Shown in pieces: positions 25,487 through 36,856 of a stretch of 64,000 nucleotides of DNA (the first letter of the stretch is position 1; every line of letters begins with the position of its first letter). The translations under genes were made by a program, and so were the position numbers. Source of the DNA: Neodontobutis hainanensis (taxonomy: Eukaryota; Chordata; Actinopteri; Gobiiformes; Odontobutidae); contig JALDNG010000383.1 in the NCBI GenBank assembly GCA_024349245.1, positions 1-64,000 of the forward strand, in the 5' to 3' direction. Under the pieces are notes generated by a model. That model saw only the letters and a list, made by a program, of their open reading frames with translations, ran no database searches and was not told where the DNA came from.

Positions 25487-26380
25487 ACTTAAATTTGAAA
25501 CAATCACCTTGTCAAATTAAGCAAATAAGCTAAAAAAATTAAAATCATTGTAATAGAGGCCACATATCATTTTGGTTACTGAATACAACAGCCCCACATT
25601 TTTCAACCTTTTATAAAATCACCCGATAGGCATATGTGCTATTAAAACCCTGTAAATCCTTTAACTAAAAACGCTTAAAATTAGGTCTTTAACAGTATGA
25701 TTAAAATATTTTTCCATTAGACATCAAAAACGTATATGCGAGTATAGTTATCAGGTATTTCCTTTGTTTTAAGGTTTATGATACATCTTTTTAAATGTCA
25801 ATGAAATTTAAAATATGCAACGGCATTTTAAATTTTTTTACAGAATATAATGTACAAAATTATGACTAAATTCCTTCTATTCAAAAAGAGAAAAGCGAGT
25901 AAAGCCTTTTAAACGCGTAACAGCTTAAATGGTTATTAATTTAAGCCTGCAATTAAGAAATATCCCCATAATCAAATGGTTTTTGTCAAAATGATCTACT
26001 GCGCAGGTAATAAAATTTATCTTATCATGGCGGCATTAAGAGCGCGAGGCTGACTAATCTTAGATTTTTCACTCAAAGTTGAAGTTTCAATTTGGAAAAA
26101 ATATGATATCATTTAACCTTACCTTAAAAAGGATGAAATTTCTGGCTTCACAAATAAACCCATGATGTGGATTATCCCCATCTTATGACGCAATACTCAG
26201 GTTACTCCCATTTCAAATATAGTCATAGGTGGTATAAAATCATATTTTTCAATTTCACATTGTAAATATTTTGAAGAGCTTTTGGTTAACCTTTGTTTTG
26301 TTTCATACGGAAGATTTGTTTTCCGATTAACTTTTTGATAAAATTAATTGTCCTCTTTAGATGTTTAACTCGTCACTAAA

Positions 26381-26714
26381 ATGTTTATAGGTATTATTAA
26401 ATACGATCCTCACATTCTGGATGAACTTAAAACTTTATTTTATTCTGCTGCCGTCGAGGTATTTATGGTGTTTAAACGCCGTAAATTTATGCATGATAAT
26501 TTTTTGCGTTGAAAGTAACAGGCTAATAATCAGTAATAATTTCAAGATTCCACCATTCGCTGTTATCGATCCTAATTTTAATCATAAAAACGTACAAACC
26601 AGAGATTTTAGCCCTACCTTCACGACACAGAAGACCAGTCATCAGGAAAACTCAAAATGGCACTTATTATTCCGACAAGAATATGATATTTTAACATTTC
26701 TTACACTAGACTGA
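26381..26714 (+). CDS. Candidate small gene, frame uncertain
   Basis: Two models compete. Model A splices exon 26381 onward (MFIGIIKYDPHILDELK...) through a 26-nt GT-AG intron into a frame giving KTYKPEILALPSRHRRPV. Model B is a single 97-codon ATG frame, 26421-26714, with a hydrophobic N-terminus and a polar tail (FKIPPFAVIDPNFNHK). Both frames are open over 26.55-26.69 kb. The intron length in model A is typical of this window, which favours it slightly. No homology recognised. Confidence 0.35.
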
Positions 26715-26953
26715 CATCATCTAATAAAGATTAATTCACGCGAAAAAAGTGATTCCAGATTCGTGTTATAAACACCCGTACCCAAGACTCTAAAATAGTC
26801 TTGATTGATAAACACGAATTATAGGTGAAATTAGGTCACCATCTGAATGATTTTTGGTAGCTAAGAACTCATGGAGTTCCGAACACGGGAATAGACCATA
26901 TATCACATCCGTTAAAATTTGAAAATTAAGAGCTCTTCAAAGTTAAATTAATT

Positions 26954-27351
26954 TTATTCGTCAGAATATGTGTCTTCTTCCTCCGGGGGCGAGAATTCGT
27001 GAAGGTACGTAGCGTAGTTGAAGAAGCGCGCAAATTCAGCGTTAGTCATATGTATTGTGCCAGGTTCTATAAATTTAAAATAATTACGGCGAGGTTCAAA
27101 AGGGTTAGTCGTAACAATTATACGCGGGCCGAATTCAGAATCGTTCGGACCAGACGGAACTATTAGGTTTGGGTGCATCCTTTGGGTGCGAACATCTTGT
27201 TCAGTTCTTTGAGGACGCATCACTTCTGGTATCGATAGTTCGACCAGATTTCCCATTGCATTTGAAGCCTTTGCCTTTTTCTTCCCTCTCTAACTTAGTG
27301 GAAGGTAAATTAACGTGCAAAAGAACCTACCTCTGCTTGCTCAATAGTCAT
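26954..27351 (-). CDS. 118-aa protein with acidic tail, unidentified
   Basis: Two exons: 27331-27351 (ATG plus six codons) and 26954-27289, separated by a 41-nt GT-AG intron in phase 0; stop TAA at 26954-26956. The product has a basic N-terminus (RGKKKAKASN, possible nuclear signal), a central segment that reads like a conserved fold (FGPRIIVTTNPFEPRRNYF, then PGTIHMTNAEFARFFNYATY), and an acidic end (PPEEEDTYSDE). G+C is well above the surroundings, consistent with real coding. I do not recognise the family. A CATGCGCG octamer lies about 255 bp upstream of the start. The plus-strand ORF 27169-27402 is its antisense shadow. Confidence 0.6.
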
Positions 27352-27419
27352 TTTGTACGAAGAATGATCGGAAGTAATTTATCTGATAACTACCATAAAT
27401 GATAGCACGTGATAAAACA

Positions 27420-29370
27420 ACAATCTCGGTATTTCATAAACTTTAGCGACTATTGTTACAAATAAATGAGAAATTAATTGGTTTTTACTTCTTCAATGAA
27501 GATAATGTAGGCTTCTAAACTGCGTTTTGCGGTTTGAACTTAAATTTGACCCGGTTAAATTTAATTTTCAAGTTCTAAACATGAGCCGGTTGACGAAGTA
27601 GAGTACATGCGCGTAAAATTTATTTTCGTCGACAATTCTCGTAAATTAACTTAAAAACCCGGGTTGTTTGTCTTTAACTACGAATAATGATTACCCGTTA
27701 CTGTCGGTGTCATTTTATTTCTCTAGAAAATTTACATTTTTTGAAATAAAATTAATCCTGTAAAGACTGCGGTTTGGAATCTCATGTTACCTATTTACTT
27801 AGTGTTTTTTTATTCATACTTTTGGGTGTTTTCTCAAATTATTTTCATCATCAATGAAATAAAGTTATAACTTATAAATTCTGCTATTTAAATTTTCTAA
27901 AATTCAATAAGGGCCCGTTTTTTTCTTTTTACATCTTGACTATCAACAAATGATTCCCATATATTGCACGATTCCATGCGTTATTTAACGTCTCTTATTT
28001 TATTAAAATTTTGAATTTTGTTTTGTTCGCATTTGTATAATTTACAGTAAATATTTATAGTTTCAGATTTTCTAGTTGTAAAACTGTGATTTAGTTTCTG
28101 ATCTATCCTTGAAGCTTTTGAAATTCATTTTATTCTTATGAGGTTGATAAAATATTTTTCACTTGTATCCTTATTTCCATTTTCACGAGTTCCATTCTTT
28201 TATCATCCATCAGAGTTAACCGTTATTGTCAAATTAATGGACGAAAATTTTTGACTAAAAGTTAATCTTGAATTTTATCAATTCGTTTATGATCATTAAA
28301 AAATCAACCCTTATGTGAGCAAAGATTTCGAAATTACTTAGGAAAAGGATCACATCATTTACTGTTTTTGAAATTATGATTTTTACACTTATTTACTCTG
28401 TGTTTCAACGATTTTTTATCAAAATTTTAGGAAATCGCCAAATGTTAACTCTATACATTCTTTTTTAGCGATTTTTTTCACAACATTAAACAATTTTTAC
28501 TTTAAAGATTGAGCTTTCGTTTATTCTTTGAACATTATGAAACTTGTTAGATTATAAATACTTATGTAAAGATAAACCATTAAAAAACTACATAGATAAA
28601 AAAAATCTGAATACCCTGATAAAATGGCATAACTTGGTCATAAATTTGTGAGTTTATCTGAAAAAATGACTCAGATAAAAATTTTTGAACCTTTTGATGA
28701 AGTTATATTGCGCAAGATAAGAATTACGAGCATGCGAAATATGATTTAGCATTTTTGCAGCGTTTTTATTACGATTGTTTAACAATTCTACTCTACAACG
28801 GGCTCTTTCTTTTAAAATTAATGAAATATTCAACTAATGTTATTTTAAAGTGAATTTTTAAATTCAAATATTCTGATTTTTATCCCTTGAATTTGACGTT
28901 TTAAAAACTTAACTTTAATCGCGTTGACCATTTTCGGTTTTTAAGAAATTTAGGGATTTATTGTTTTTCATTAATTTAAAAATGTTCTGGTTGAATTATC
29001 AAACTTTGCGCGTATATCGCTAAAGTGTTAAATTATCAACCGATGAATATGTTAAAATTGAATAGATGTGACATTTTGAAACCATTTGGAATTTCAATTC
29101 ATAAATTACCAACCGGATTCTGGGTGAATAAGTATAATCCAAGAATTTATTAAAATTTAGCTTTAAATAAGTAAAATTTCAAAAATAAATGTAAGATTTA
29201 TGTAAAATGTGGTTCATCCTAACACCTGACCTACCATGTAAAAATGCGGTTAAAGATTGCTAATTTTTTGTCTGTATCACATAGAAACATTTAAGAATAT
29301 GTTTTATTACCATAATTTGAAGTTAAAAAATTGTGGCCTAATTTATAAATGTCGATTTTTTGTAATTCAA
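27420..29370. other. Intergenic, with a G+C-richer upstream patch
   Basis: 27.54-27.72 kb is richer in G+C and contains CATGCGCG at 27606-27613; it may be promoter sequence for the minus-strand gene starting at 27351. The rest is AT-rich and shows no gene. A possible exon (product LQREKRANRIL) followed by a 26-nt GT-AG interval sits near 29.38-29.45 kb but has no start. Confidence 0.4.
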
Positions 29371-30210
29371 TCTTAAACTTCAAAGAGAAAAGCGAGCTAA
29401 TCGAATTTTAAAGGTTAAGTTTCAAATGTGACTTTACAGGGTGGGGAATTAAATCACGGGTGGTTATCCTAAATTTCCATTCTGTGAAGATTTATGAAAA
29501 CCAGTCTCATATTTGATTAGTTTTGAATGATATTGTGTCATTGTTCGGATAATTTAAAAGTTAATGAAATTTATTTTTATCAATGTTGAAAATTTAAAAG
29601 TATTAAGAAGTGACATTTAGAGAGGTGGAAGATTACTAAAACTGTGAAAGTCAAAAATATTAACATTCTTTCCATTCTGAATTGTATTCATGATCTGATT
29701 CGTTTTATTTTATCCTATTTTTAGATTTACACCTCTCGATAATTTATCATGAAATTTAAGATAAATACGAAATCTTATATTTGCTCAAAAATCAAAAGAG
29801 GTAAATGCGTTCCAATGTATCCTATACCCCAAAAAGTTAAAGAAAAAATGTTAAGGGACTAAAGATTTAATCTTAATGATAAACTGTTCAAATCTAAAAT
29901 CTGGTTCTACATTCGTGCTAAACTCAGAAAACATGTCGTTTAGAAGAAACAATTGAAAAAAATGACAGTTAATATTTAACGGCAGAATTGTATGGTTCGT
30001 TATCAGTCGTCGATAAATGGAAATTCTTTAAATTTTATCTTACTGAAAAAATAAATTTGAAGAAATTATACTTCATTTTTATCGATTGGAAAGATATTGA
30101 AATGTTGTACTTTTAACATTTTTAAAGTAATTTAAATCATATTTTAGCTTAGAGACTCAATGTCACTGTAGATAAACTATTTTACCTTCCATTTTAAGGC
30201 ATTTTTACCA

Positions 30211-30378
30211 ATGAACCAGCTTAGAGAGGTAAAATCATCCTAACTGACAGAGAATTTGGTAAAGAGTTTAAGTGAATGGGAGCCTCACGTTTTCCGATAT
30301 CTGAAACATAAAACGAGGATTTTATCGGAAGCTAAGCACCTTAAACAGATCTCCGCGGTAAAACATATATTGATATAA
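30211..30378 (+). CDS. Candidate two-exon small gene, 47 aa
   Basis: ATG at 30211; exon 1 is 18 nt, the intron 30229-30252 is 24 nt (GT-AG, phase 0), and exon 2 30253-30378 ends in TAA. The product (MNQLRE then NLVKSLSEWEPHVFRYLKHK) is helical and charged and uses G+C-rich codons not seen in the flanks. A donor-like GCG/GTAAAA near its end means that the gene could continue into a further exon. No family recognised. Confidence 0.4.
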
Positions 30379-30975
30379 CGACGTTTGGAAAATGTGTCTT
30401 ACTGTTTTGGCTAATCTTGGGGAACCATAAAAGGTATAATTTTGATATTGTCATACGTTAATTACTCGATGTTTCAGTTGAGGTTTTCAACATTTTATTT
30501 TGACCAAACTAATCGTCTTTTCATTGCATATTTAAATTACTCAATATTAACATAGAATAATGTTGACAAAATTAATTTTATTAACTTCTTGCAAAGTTTT
30601 AGTCGTATTACGCACGAGCACAAAAAACTGGCCGTTTAAAGTCCTGAAAATAAGGTTTATCTGCAACTATACAAATGAATAAAGTGGTTATGACGCATCT
30701 TTCAACTATTATAAGCATAACTACTTGGCAATATGATTAGTTGCCACTTTAGCGGTCTTAGTGAACCACGTTGTCAGAATTTTATTCTCACAATTGACAT
30801 ATGTTTTTAAGATTTTAAATTTTATCACGTTCAATTTTAAATTTTTATTAAATTTTGAATCATTGAAATGAACAAATATTCCAACATATTTTTCATAAAT
30901 AAGATTATTACGAGACAAAGTCATACATGAATGAAGTTACAAGCCACCCTACTCGTCCAGAATTACCAAGTTATT

Positions 30976-31205
30976 TTATTTTTTGCCCGAATCCGCAAAA
31001 ATTTCTAATTGTCCCATCACAGGGTGTTGATATATTCCATTGTCTATTATTTTTATATTCGCATACACTGACCACAGCCCATCTAATATGAGTTTATGAG
31101 AAAATACTTCTAGTAATATCGAATTCGATGGTCACTACTCATAGACCAGGTACTTACATTTGAAAACATTTACCTGTTCCTCTCTCAAATCCAGAAAATA
31201 GCCAG
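30976..31205 (-). CDS. Candidate terminal exons of a minus-strand gene
   Basis: Three phase-compatible pieces: 31174-31205, 31108-31137 and 30976-31082, separated by 36- and 25-nt GT-AG introns; stop TAA at 30976-30978. The translation reads LFSGFERG, then TVVTIEFDITR, then NGLWSVYANIKIIDNGIYQH and GQLEIFADSGKK, a beta-rich pattern. Its 5' partner is unclear. Joining it to the 31222-31403 frame would need a 16-nt intron (31206-31221). It may be a separate gene whose first exon I missed. The 54-codon plus-strand ORF at 30927 is antisense. Confidence 0.35.
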
Positions 31206-31236
31206 CTATGGTCTTCTATACTGATCATGATGATAT

Positions 31237-31703
31237 TTAAATAAAATAGAATTTTGTTTCGTCAATCTCGAAAGAAATCGTTTCATCATTTCTGTCTGAA
31301 CGTCCAACAACTTCAAGATGGTTTTCAACCATTTTGTAAGTTCTAGCATGGAATTGGAACAATCGACCACTGCCTTTTCTATAATTTGTGCTTCTTGAGC
31401 CATTTGTGTTTATAAGTCGATAACAAACAAAAAATATTTTGACGTTAAAATTTACCTAATATTTAAAGGAACCTTCAAAGAGGACCGTTAGCGCACCAAA
31501 TTCTTAAATGTTGATTGAGAACACACCCCAGAAACCTTCAACTCCTGGATTGTATTTTTGATGTTCAAATAACGAATGACAATGGGTACAGGTCAAACGT
31601 GTTTTTAATTACCAAAGGAACTATTTATAGTTTAAAGGCTAATTTTTTGAATGAAAATTTAACAAATATTCTATATGCCACAATCGTCTAAGAATTTAAC
31701 CAT
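31237..31703 (-). CDS. Candidate five-exon gene, 96 aa, unidentified
   Basis: Exons (minus): 31682-31703, 31574-31620, 31497-31544, 31456-31472 and 31237-31393; introns of 61, 29, 24 and 62 nt, all GT-AG with agreeing phases; ATG to TAA, 97 codons in total. The product reads MVKFLDDFPLVIKNTFDLY, FELKVSGVC and, in the last exon, GRLFQFHARTYKMVENHLEV. The last exon overlaps an alternative 65-codon ATG frame (31206-31403, MAQEAQIIEKAVVDCSNSML) in another phase; I prefer the spliced frame because its third-codon bases resemble those of TASP1. No domain recognised. A CATGCGCG octamer lies about 110 bp upstream (31810-31817). Confidence 0.45.
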
Positions 31704-31809
31704 ATATAGATTTCATAAATACTCGATAAACTTCGTCGCACCACTTCGTCTCCGGGTCATTTTAGCATCTTGTGTAAAATTTGAAAGAATAAAAACCAGA
31801 AGCTTCGTA

Positions 31810-31817
31810 CATGCGCG
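31810..31817 (+). promoter_or_regulatory. CATGCGCG octamer upstream of the 31703 gene
   Basis: Exact CATGCGCG in a G+C-richer patch (31.74-31.87 kb) that also holds a CG dinucleotide run. It resembles half of the palindromic NRF1 site known from animal promoters. A promoter role for the minus-strand gene is inference. Confidence 0.35.
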
Positions 31818-32163
31818 AACATAACTTCAAGCTGAAATATATCGCGCGCGCGAGTGTATATTGCTGCAAAATAACTCCTTAAGTCCAATAAAGGGGTAAC
31901 ATACAGTCAACTGAATTATCAAAACACAGTTGCTCAAAAAAGGTTGTATTCATCTGTTTTCGCGGAGACTGAAGTATATTGATATAATTAAGGAAAATAA
32001 AGTACATGGTCATACATTATGAGTTGATTATATATCTCCATGCAAATACTTAATGAGTATACCTAATATTTAAAATTATAAGCGAATTTTTCTTGTTTCG
32101 CATCATAAGACAATTACTGAGTAAATATGAGACATCTAGTTTAAGCATTAAGAGTAAAAATGA

Positions 32164-32354
32164 ATGGTTAAAGTAGAAATAGCTTCTGTGTCAATCAACG
32201 GAAATTTTCGAGGTAGGAATGGATTATAGTTGAGTTGAAGATATATCTTTAAACGCCTGTTGGTTACTGTTTTAATAACCATACAAGAAACCAGTGTGCG
32301 ATTGTAAAGTTCGAATGGAGAAGCGTGCGTCCATTACTATTGTTCTGGTTATAG
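32164..32354 (+). CDS. Candidate three-exon small gene, 49 aa
   Basis: Exons 32164-32212, 32235-32268 and 32288-32354; introns 22 and 19 nt. The first exon (MVKVEIASVSINGNFR) begins with ATG. The third exon is open in two frames, giving AIVKFEWRSVRPLLL or CKVRMEKRASITIVLV, so the downstream part is uncertain. The support is G+C-rich codons and phase agreement only. Confidence 0.3.
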
Positions 32355-33555
32355 GAAATTGTTGAGATTAAATTTAAAATCGGTAAGATTTTTGGAAAGA
32401 AAAGGTTCATATTATGAGATTGTAAAAATACTGTGAATATTGAGGAAGCAACTCTTTGAATTCAAAAGAGCGCCACAAAAAACCACAATATAATTACGCG
32501 CAAGTGTATAATTTTATGGAAATCTCATTAATCTGTTTGTTAAATTTTAAAGAAGACCTAGTAATTGAATGATTATACCATTAGAATAGGGTAAAAATAT
32601 TTTTATGAACATCCGTCAGTCTCGTTCTTTAAAACGAAAGATTTGGTAATGTTTCTGGCATATGATATACTGATAAAGTGCGATGTTTTTCATCTTCAAA
32701 GTTAGATAATTTTGTTTCTTGAATAAAAAAACCAACTGATCTAAGCATAAGATATCTAATGATAATAAATAAAGCTTAAGTTCTTTGAAAAAGAATTCAG
32801 CTTCGGACGAACTAACGAACGTATATTGGTCATCGAAAAGTTGATACTTTAGTGGCTAAATTACTTTGACTTAGCTGAAAATGTTAAAAAGTTGTCTTGC
32901 CAATTTTTCGCCATTTGATATGATAAAAGATAAGCAGTTTCTTGAATGAGTCATGCTTTCGAGGAAAATTAATATTTATCAAAACAAATCTTCATAAAAT
33001 ATTTTATTCAGACAAAATAAGATTTATCTCTTATCTTTTAAGAATATAAATATCATTGAAAACTCCGAGTTGCTTCGTTATCATCTGATCTGAACGTTAA
33101 AGGATTGTTAAATCAATTTTCAAATGTTTTATTCCTTGCCTGATTTAATTACACAACTCCTTTAAACATCTTACCTTCCACCCTTGAGCCAAATTTATTT
33201 TGGTTAACATGAAATCAAAGCTTAACTTATGAATAAAATAAAAAACATCAATAAATACGGTCAGGCTTGCAATATTATTTTAAACCCACACATTAGGATT
33301 TGTTAAATTAATACAGCTTGAAGCAAAAACCCTGAATTAACAAAAAACTATTGAGTACGCACACGCGAAAAAGCGAAATTTTTAAAATTTAATTAAAAAC
33401 TATTTCTTACATTTGTTTCAAGCTTAAATACTAAGCTGGGCGTGTTTATTTGTAATAAACTGAGAAAATTTTTATTTTTCACTGAGGCACTCTTCTGTTT
33501 GTCAAATTTATTATTATTACCATTGCGCGTGCCTGTTTATGGCGCTTTTAAATCG

Positions 33556-34113
33556 ATGACTGAAGCACCTCCACCAAGGGATTCTTGTTGCAGGCGAATT
33601 TTGTCCGAAGAAAACGATGTGGCGGGAGCAGCTGTTTTTGTGGCGTGTTCTTCGCGGGACAATTGTGGATTGGAGAACACGCGAGACGACAATTGGGAGA
33701 CTTATTGGCAATCAAGCGGACACCTCCCGCACACCATAGACGTTATATTTCCTCGCGTTACCAAAATAAATAGAGTTTACATTTGTATCAGTCCTTCAGA
33801 CGAGAGTTACGCTCCCTGCCAAATAGCCGTGCTAGCAGGTATGGATTTTAACGATTTAAAATGTTTCCAAGTTAAAAATACAGAGCTATTCACTTATTGG
33901 CAGCGCTTCGACTTGGTTGCAGAAGAAAACGAGTTTCTTAGGGCAATGATTGTGAGGATAATGATACTGAGCAACCACTGTAATGGGATAGATTCTCGAA
34001 TTCGCCAGATATTAGTGTGCGGCCCAACTGAGACTCCGGAAAAGGATAATTTCATTGACGAGTTCCTTCAGTTTTCAGCATTACCTCCCAGAAACTTTTC
34101 AAATATGAGATAA
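33556..34113 (+). CDS. ANAPC10: Anaphase-promoting complex subunit 10 (APC10/DOC1)
   Basis: APC10 is the processivity/co-receptor subunit of the anaphase-promoting ubiquitin ligase; with CDC20 or CDH1 it binds the destruction box of cyclins and securin. The frame is a single exon of 185 codons, the same length as the human protein. The DOC-domain signature is plain: DDNWETYWQSSGHLPH at about residues 44-59, SDESYAPCQIAV (81-92) and NHCNGIDSRIRQI (140-152). I chose the ATG at 33556 because the 38 codons in frame upstream start from no ATG and do not resemble the family. The C-terminus ends Met-Arg where the family usually has Ile-Arg, the tail that docks on a TPR subunit. No intron interrupts it, unlike TASP1 and CDC50 here. 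AATAAA lies at 34279-34284. Minus-strand and other-frame ORFs inside it are shadows. Confidence 0.97.
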   Translation: MTEAPPPRDSCCRRILSEENDVAGAAVFVACSSRDNCGLENTRDDNWETYWQSSGHLPHTIDVIFPRVTKINRVYICISPSDESYAPCQIAVLAGMDFNDLKCFQVKNTELFTYWQRFDLVAEENEFLRAMIVRIMILSNHCNGIDSRIRQILVCGPTETPEKDNFIDEFLQFSALPPRNFSNMR

Positions 34114-34278
34114 TTTTATCATGTATTCAAGATTATCGGTTATTTTTGTCGGAAAAACAACTCTCCATGGCCCTGTTTGTTACTTATATCTTTGTGCGAT
34201 TTTTATGCTCCATGTGTTAGATTAATACTTTGTTTAGAAAATGTTCTGATACACCTGTGTGTGTTATTATTCTTGACG

Positions 34279-34284
34279 AATAAA
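34279..34284 (+). terminator. Poly(A) signal of ANAPC10
   Basis: AATAAA 166 nt past the ANAPC10 stop codon, followed by T-rich sequence. It sits beside the 3' end of the convergent minus-strand candidate gene. Confidence 0.5.
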
Positions 34285-34335
34285 AATTATCATTTTTACA
34301 TGTGAACGTCTATCCCATAATAGGTTTAGATCTGT

Positions 34336-34686
34336 CTAAAAATTGGTACCTTTCTTAAAGTATGAGTCAAATGACCAACGAAGGTAGTCGATAAATCTAC
34401 AAATTCTGTATTGACATCGTCCTTAAACACACCCATTGTTTCTTCTGATACTAGTTTAGGTCAACCTGCTTTTCTTTAATGTAAATGGGGTTGAATATGA
34501 AAATTGTATCTGATAGGTGTTTGTGTGAATTACCTCAGTATTTATGCTGGATCAAATATTAATGAAATGTATCTCATATTTTTTACACTTTCTGCTGAGT
34601 TTCGTTTTGTGTACAGTAGTTAACGGGAGCACGAAAATAAACGATTTATCGTTCGAGGTTACTGCGGTGCTTTCCTCAATTAACAT
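34336..34686 (-). CDS. Candidate four-exon gene convergent with ANAPC10
   Basis: ATG at 34684-34686 opens a 98-nt exon (MLIEESTAVTSNDKSFIFVL). Further exons at 34534-34546 and 34466-34509 follow introns of 42 and 24 nt, GT-AG and in phase. For the end there are two choices: a 60-nt intron to exon 34336-34405 (CRFIDYLRWSFDSYFKKG, TAG), or an independent ATG frame ending at about 34327 (MGVFKDDVNTEFVDLSTTFV). Both are protein-like. No family recognised. It is tail-to-tail with ANAPC10. Confidence 0.35.
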
Positions 34687-34699
34687 CTGACTCTAAGCT

Positions 34700-36850
34700 G
34701 ATTTTAATTGTTTTTCAAATTCGATAAGGTAGCTTTACTCTTGCATAATAGCTGATGAGCATGTTTCGGTAGGATTTTAGAACAAAAAATTTTTGTAAAA
34801 TAACACTTTGTACGTTAAGAATAAAGTTTAGTTCCGACGACTGCTTCTTTATTAGATATTTATTTCAAAATGTTCAATCAAAATTTATAGTTGCATGGAT
34901 TTTATAGTGTTTTCGAAATTATTTATTTTGAAATCGGGATTTGAGCCAATATCAACTTATATCAAATATTTTTTATACGATATAAAGATTTTAACAAGAT
35001 AAGAATTTCTACCGTAATTTCAAAAACTCTCTCATGTTACTGAGACGATCGAATGCTAAGATAAGAATTCCATCATGATAAAGTAAAAAATCAGAAATGT
35101 AATCAACGAAGTTATTTTCGCTTGGATTCGTGTATTTTTAAAAATTACAAATCAATCTTTCAAAATTTTGCGTCTACCATAAAGAGTAGGAATGAAAACG
35201 AACCTGGCAGTTCTGTGAAAAATTAAACTTCAAGGATGCCAAAGTAATGGAACATGTGATGAAAGTTCATTCAAACTGACGGATTCAGAACCATAAAAAC
35301 ATAATCGAATATTCGCCAACTATGTTAATCTATGCATCGAAAGAGATTAAACACTGCTAAAAATATAAATTGCGACTTTAAAATTATCGCCTAAGGATTT
35401 GGGTGAAGTAATAATTAGAAAAGGGATTGTGTTGGGGCCGGCGCACACAACTTTTTATACAAACAAATGTTACAAATTTATGACAAATATTATCAAAATA
35501 AATACACAATTTATAGGTGATTTAAATTAATATTCGCTCAAATCGCAGAATTTCGTTGAGAATCGCTTAACTTTTTGAATAATGCTCAAAATTTTCATTT
35601 TCTTTTTATTGCAAAAAAGAATTTTTTACTTGATTTTTAATTGACAAAATCTAAGCAAGTGGGTTCATATAAAAATTTAAACTTACAAGCCAATATTTTA
35701 AGGTAAAATTTTTTTATATGTATTAAGTGATAACCATGCTTTGAAGCAAAGCAAATTATGATATTAAAGCTATCATTAAAAGTTATATTGAGCTGGCCCA
35801 TATTTGAATAATTATAACAAAATGATTAGATACTCGAGTACACAATATAATTGAATTCTATCCACTCAGAGGTTTGTAATAATTCCAACCGTATAATTAC
35901 ATGCCACTTTTTTAACTTAAAAGGAGTTTAAATACAGGTATTCCTCGAATTTCGGGTATTATCGGCTCCGAAAATGTAAACGAACGCTAGATCGATAGAG
36001 GATATTGACAAAATTATATTTTTATCTATTTTATTTTAAAATCAAAATTTAGAAAGCGTGTTTAAACACTCATTGGGTTTCAAAAAATTGTCAAATGTTA
36101 ATGGAATGCCAATTTTTTTCATCCTTTATAAAGATGTTATAACTTGTCGATCTGCCTTGGTAATTGATATATAAATTCTCAATTAAGGTCAAATTTCTCC
36201 AGGGAACTTCAAATGTGTTGTGATGTATCACGACATTGTACATTATTGATTTTCAGAGTCTTGTAGCTTTATAACCAATGTTCGGATTTTGTTGAATTAT
36301 TCTGACTCGATTAAGTGCTCACTTGACAGAGGTTTAAAATTAGGTTCAGTCAAATGACTAAAATCTGTGTTGAAAGCGCAAGACATTTGTAACAAAAGAA
36401 CTTATGGTACAAATGTGAGGATGATATTATCGACTGAGGAATATGTATAATTTTTAGTGAGTGAGATTTGTTAACAACTCGACGTCAGTTTCAACTGAAA
36501 ATGTTAGCCTTAAGAAGGTAAAACGTTTAACTGCTAAGAACCAAGTGATCAAGAATGCATTGTAAAGGGTAGATACAATCCAACTCCATTTTAAATGTCC
36601 TAATGTGTTCAGCGCATGATTAACATTTCAAAATTTTTTTCGAAATTGAGTTTATCAAAACAATTTACCAGTTGGTTTGTAGTTTGTTGGGATTTTCTTC
36701 AGTTTTAAATAAAATGGATCAAATTGTGGGTAAATTATTTTCAGGAACATTTCATTGTTGGTTCATATTTCTCTTAAACAACTCATAAATTTTGTTTACT
36801 GCACTCAATGAATTGTGCTTCTCAAAAAAATCCCTTAATATAGTTAAAAC
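34700..36850. other. Intergenic, no gene seen
   Basis: AT-rich with stops in every frame. A short G+C-rich word occurs near 35.43-35.45 kb without further structure. Confidence 0.5.
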
Positions 36851-36856
36851 ACTCCT

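Noticed and set aside
30721..30924. 67-codon minus-strand ORF
   Set aside because: AT-rich codons, low complexity and no splice or family support, although it lies downstream of the 30976 stop.
33442..33555. 38 extra in-frame codons before ANAPC10, looking like a signal peptide
   Set aside because: They start at GTG, not ATG, and starting at 33556 gives exactly the family length; a nuclear/cytosolic complex subunit needs no signal peptide.
33517..33773. ORFs on the minus strand and another plus frame within ANAPC10
   Set aside because: Shadows of the conserved frame.
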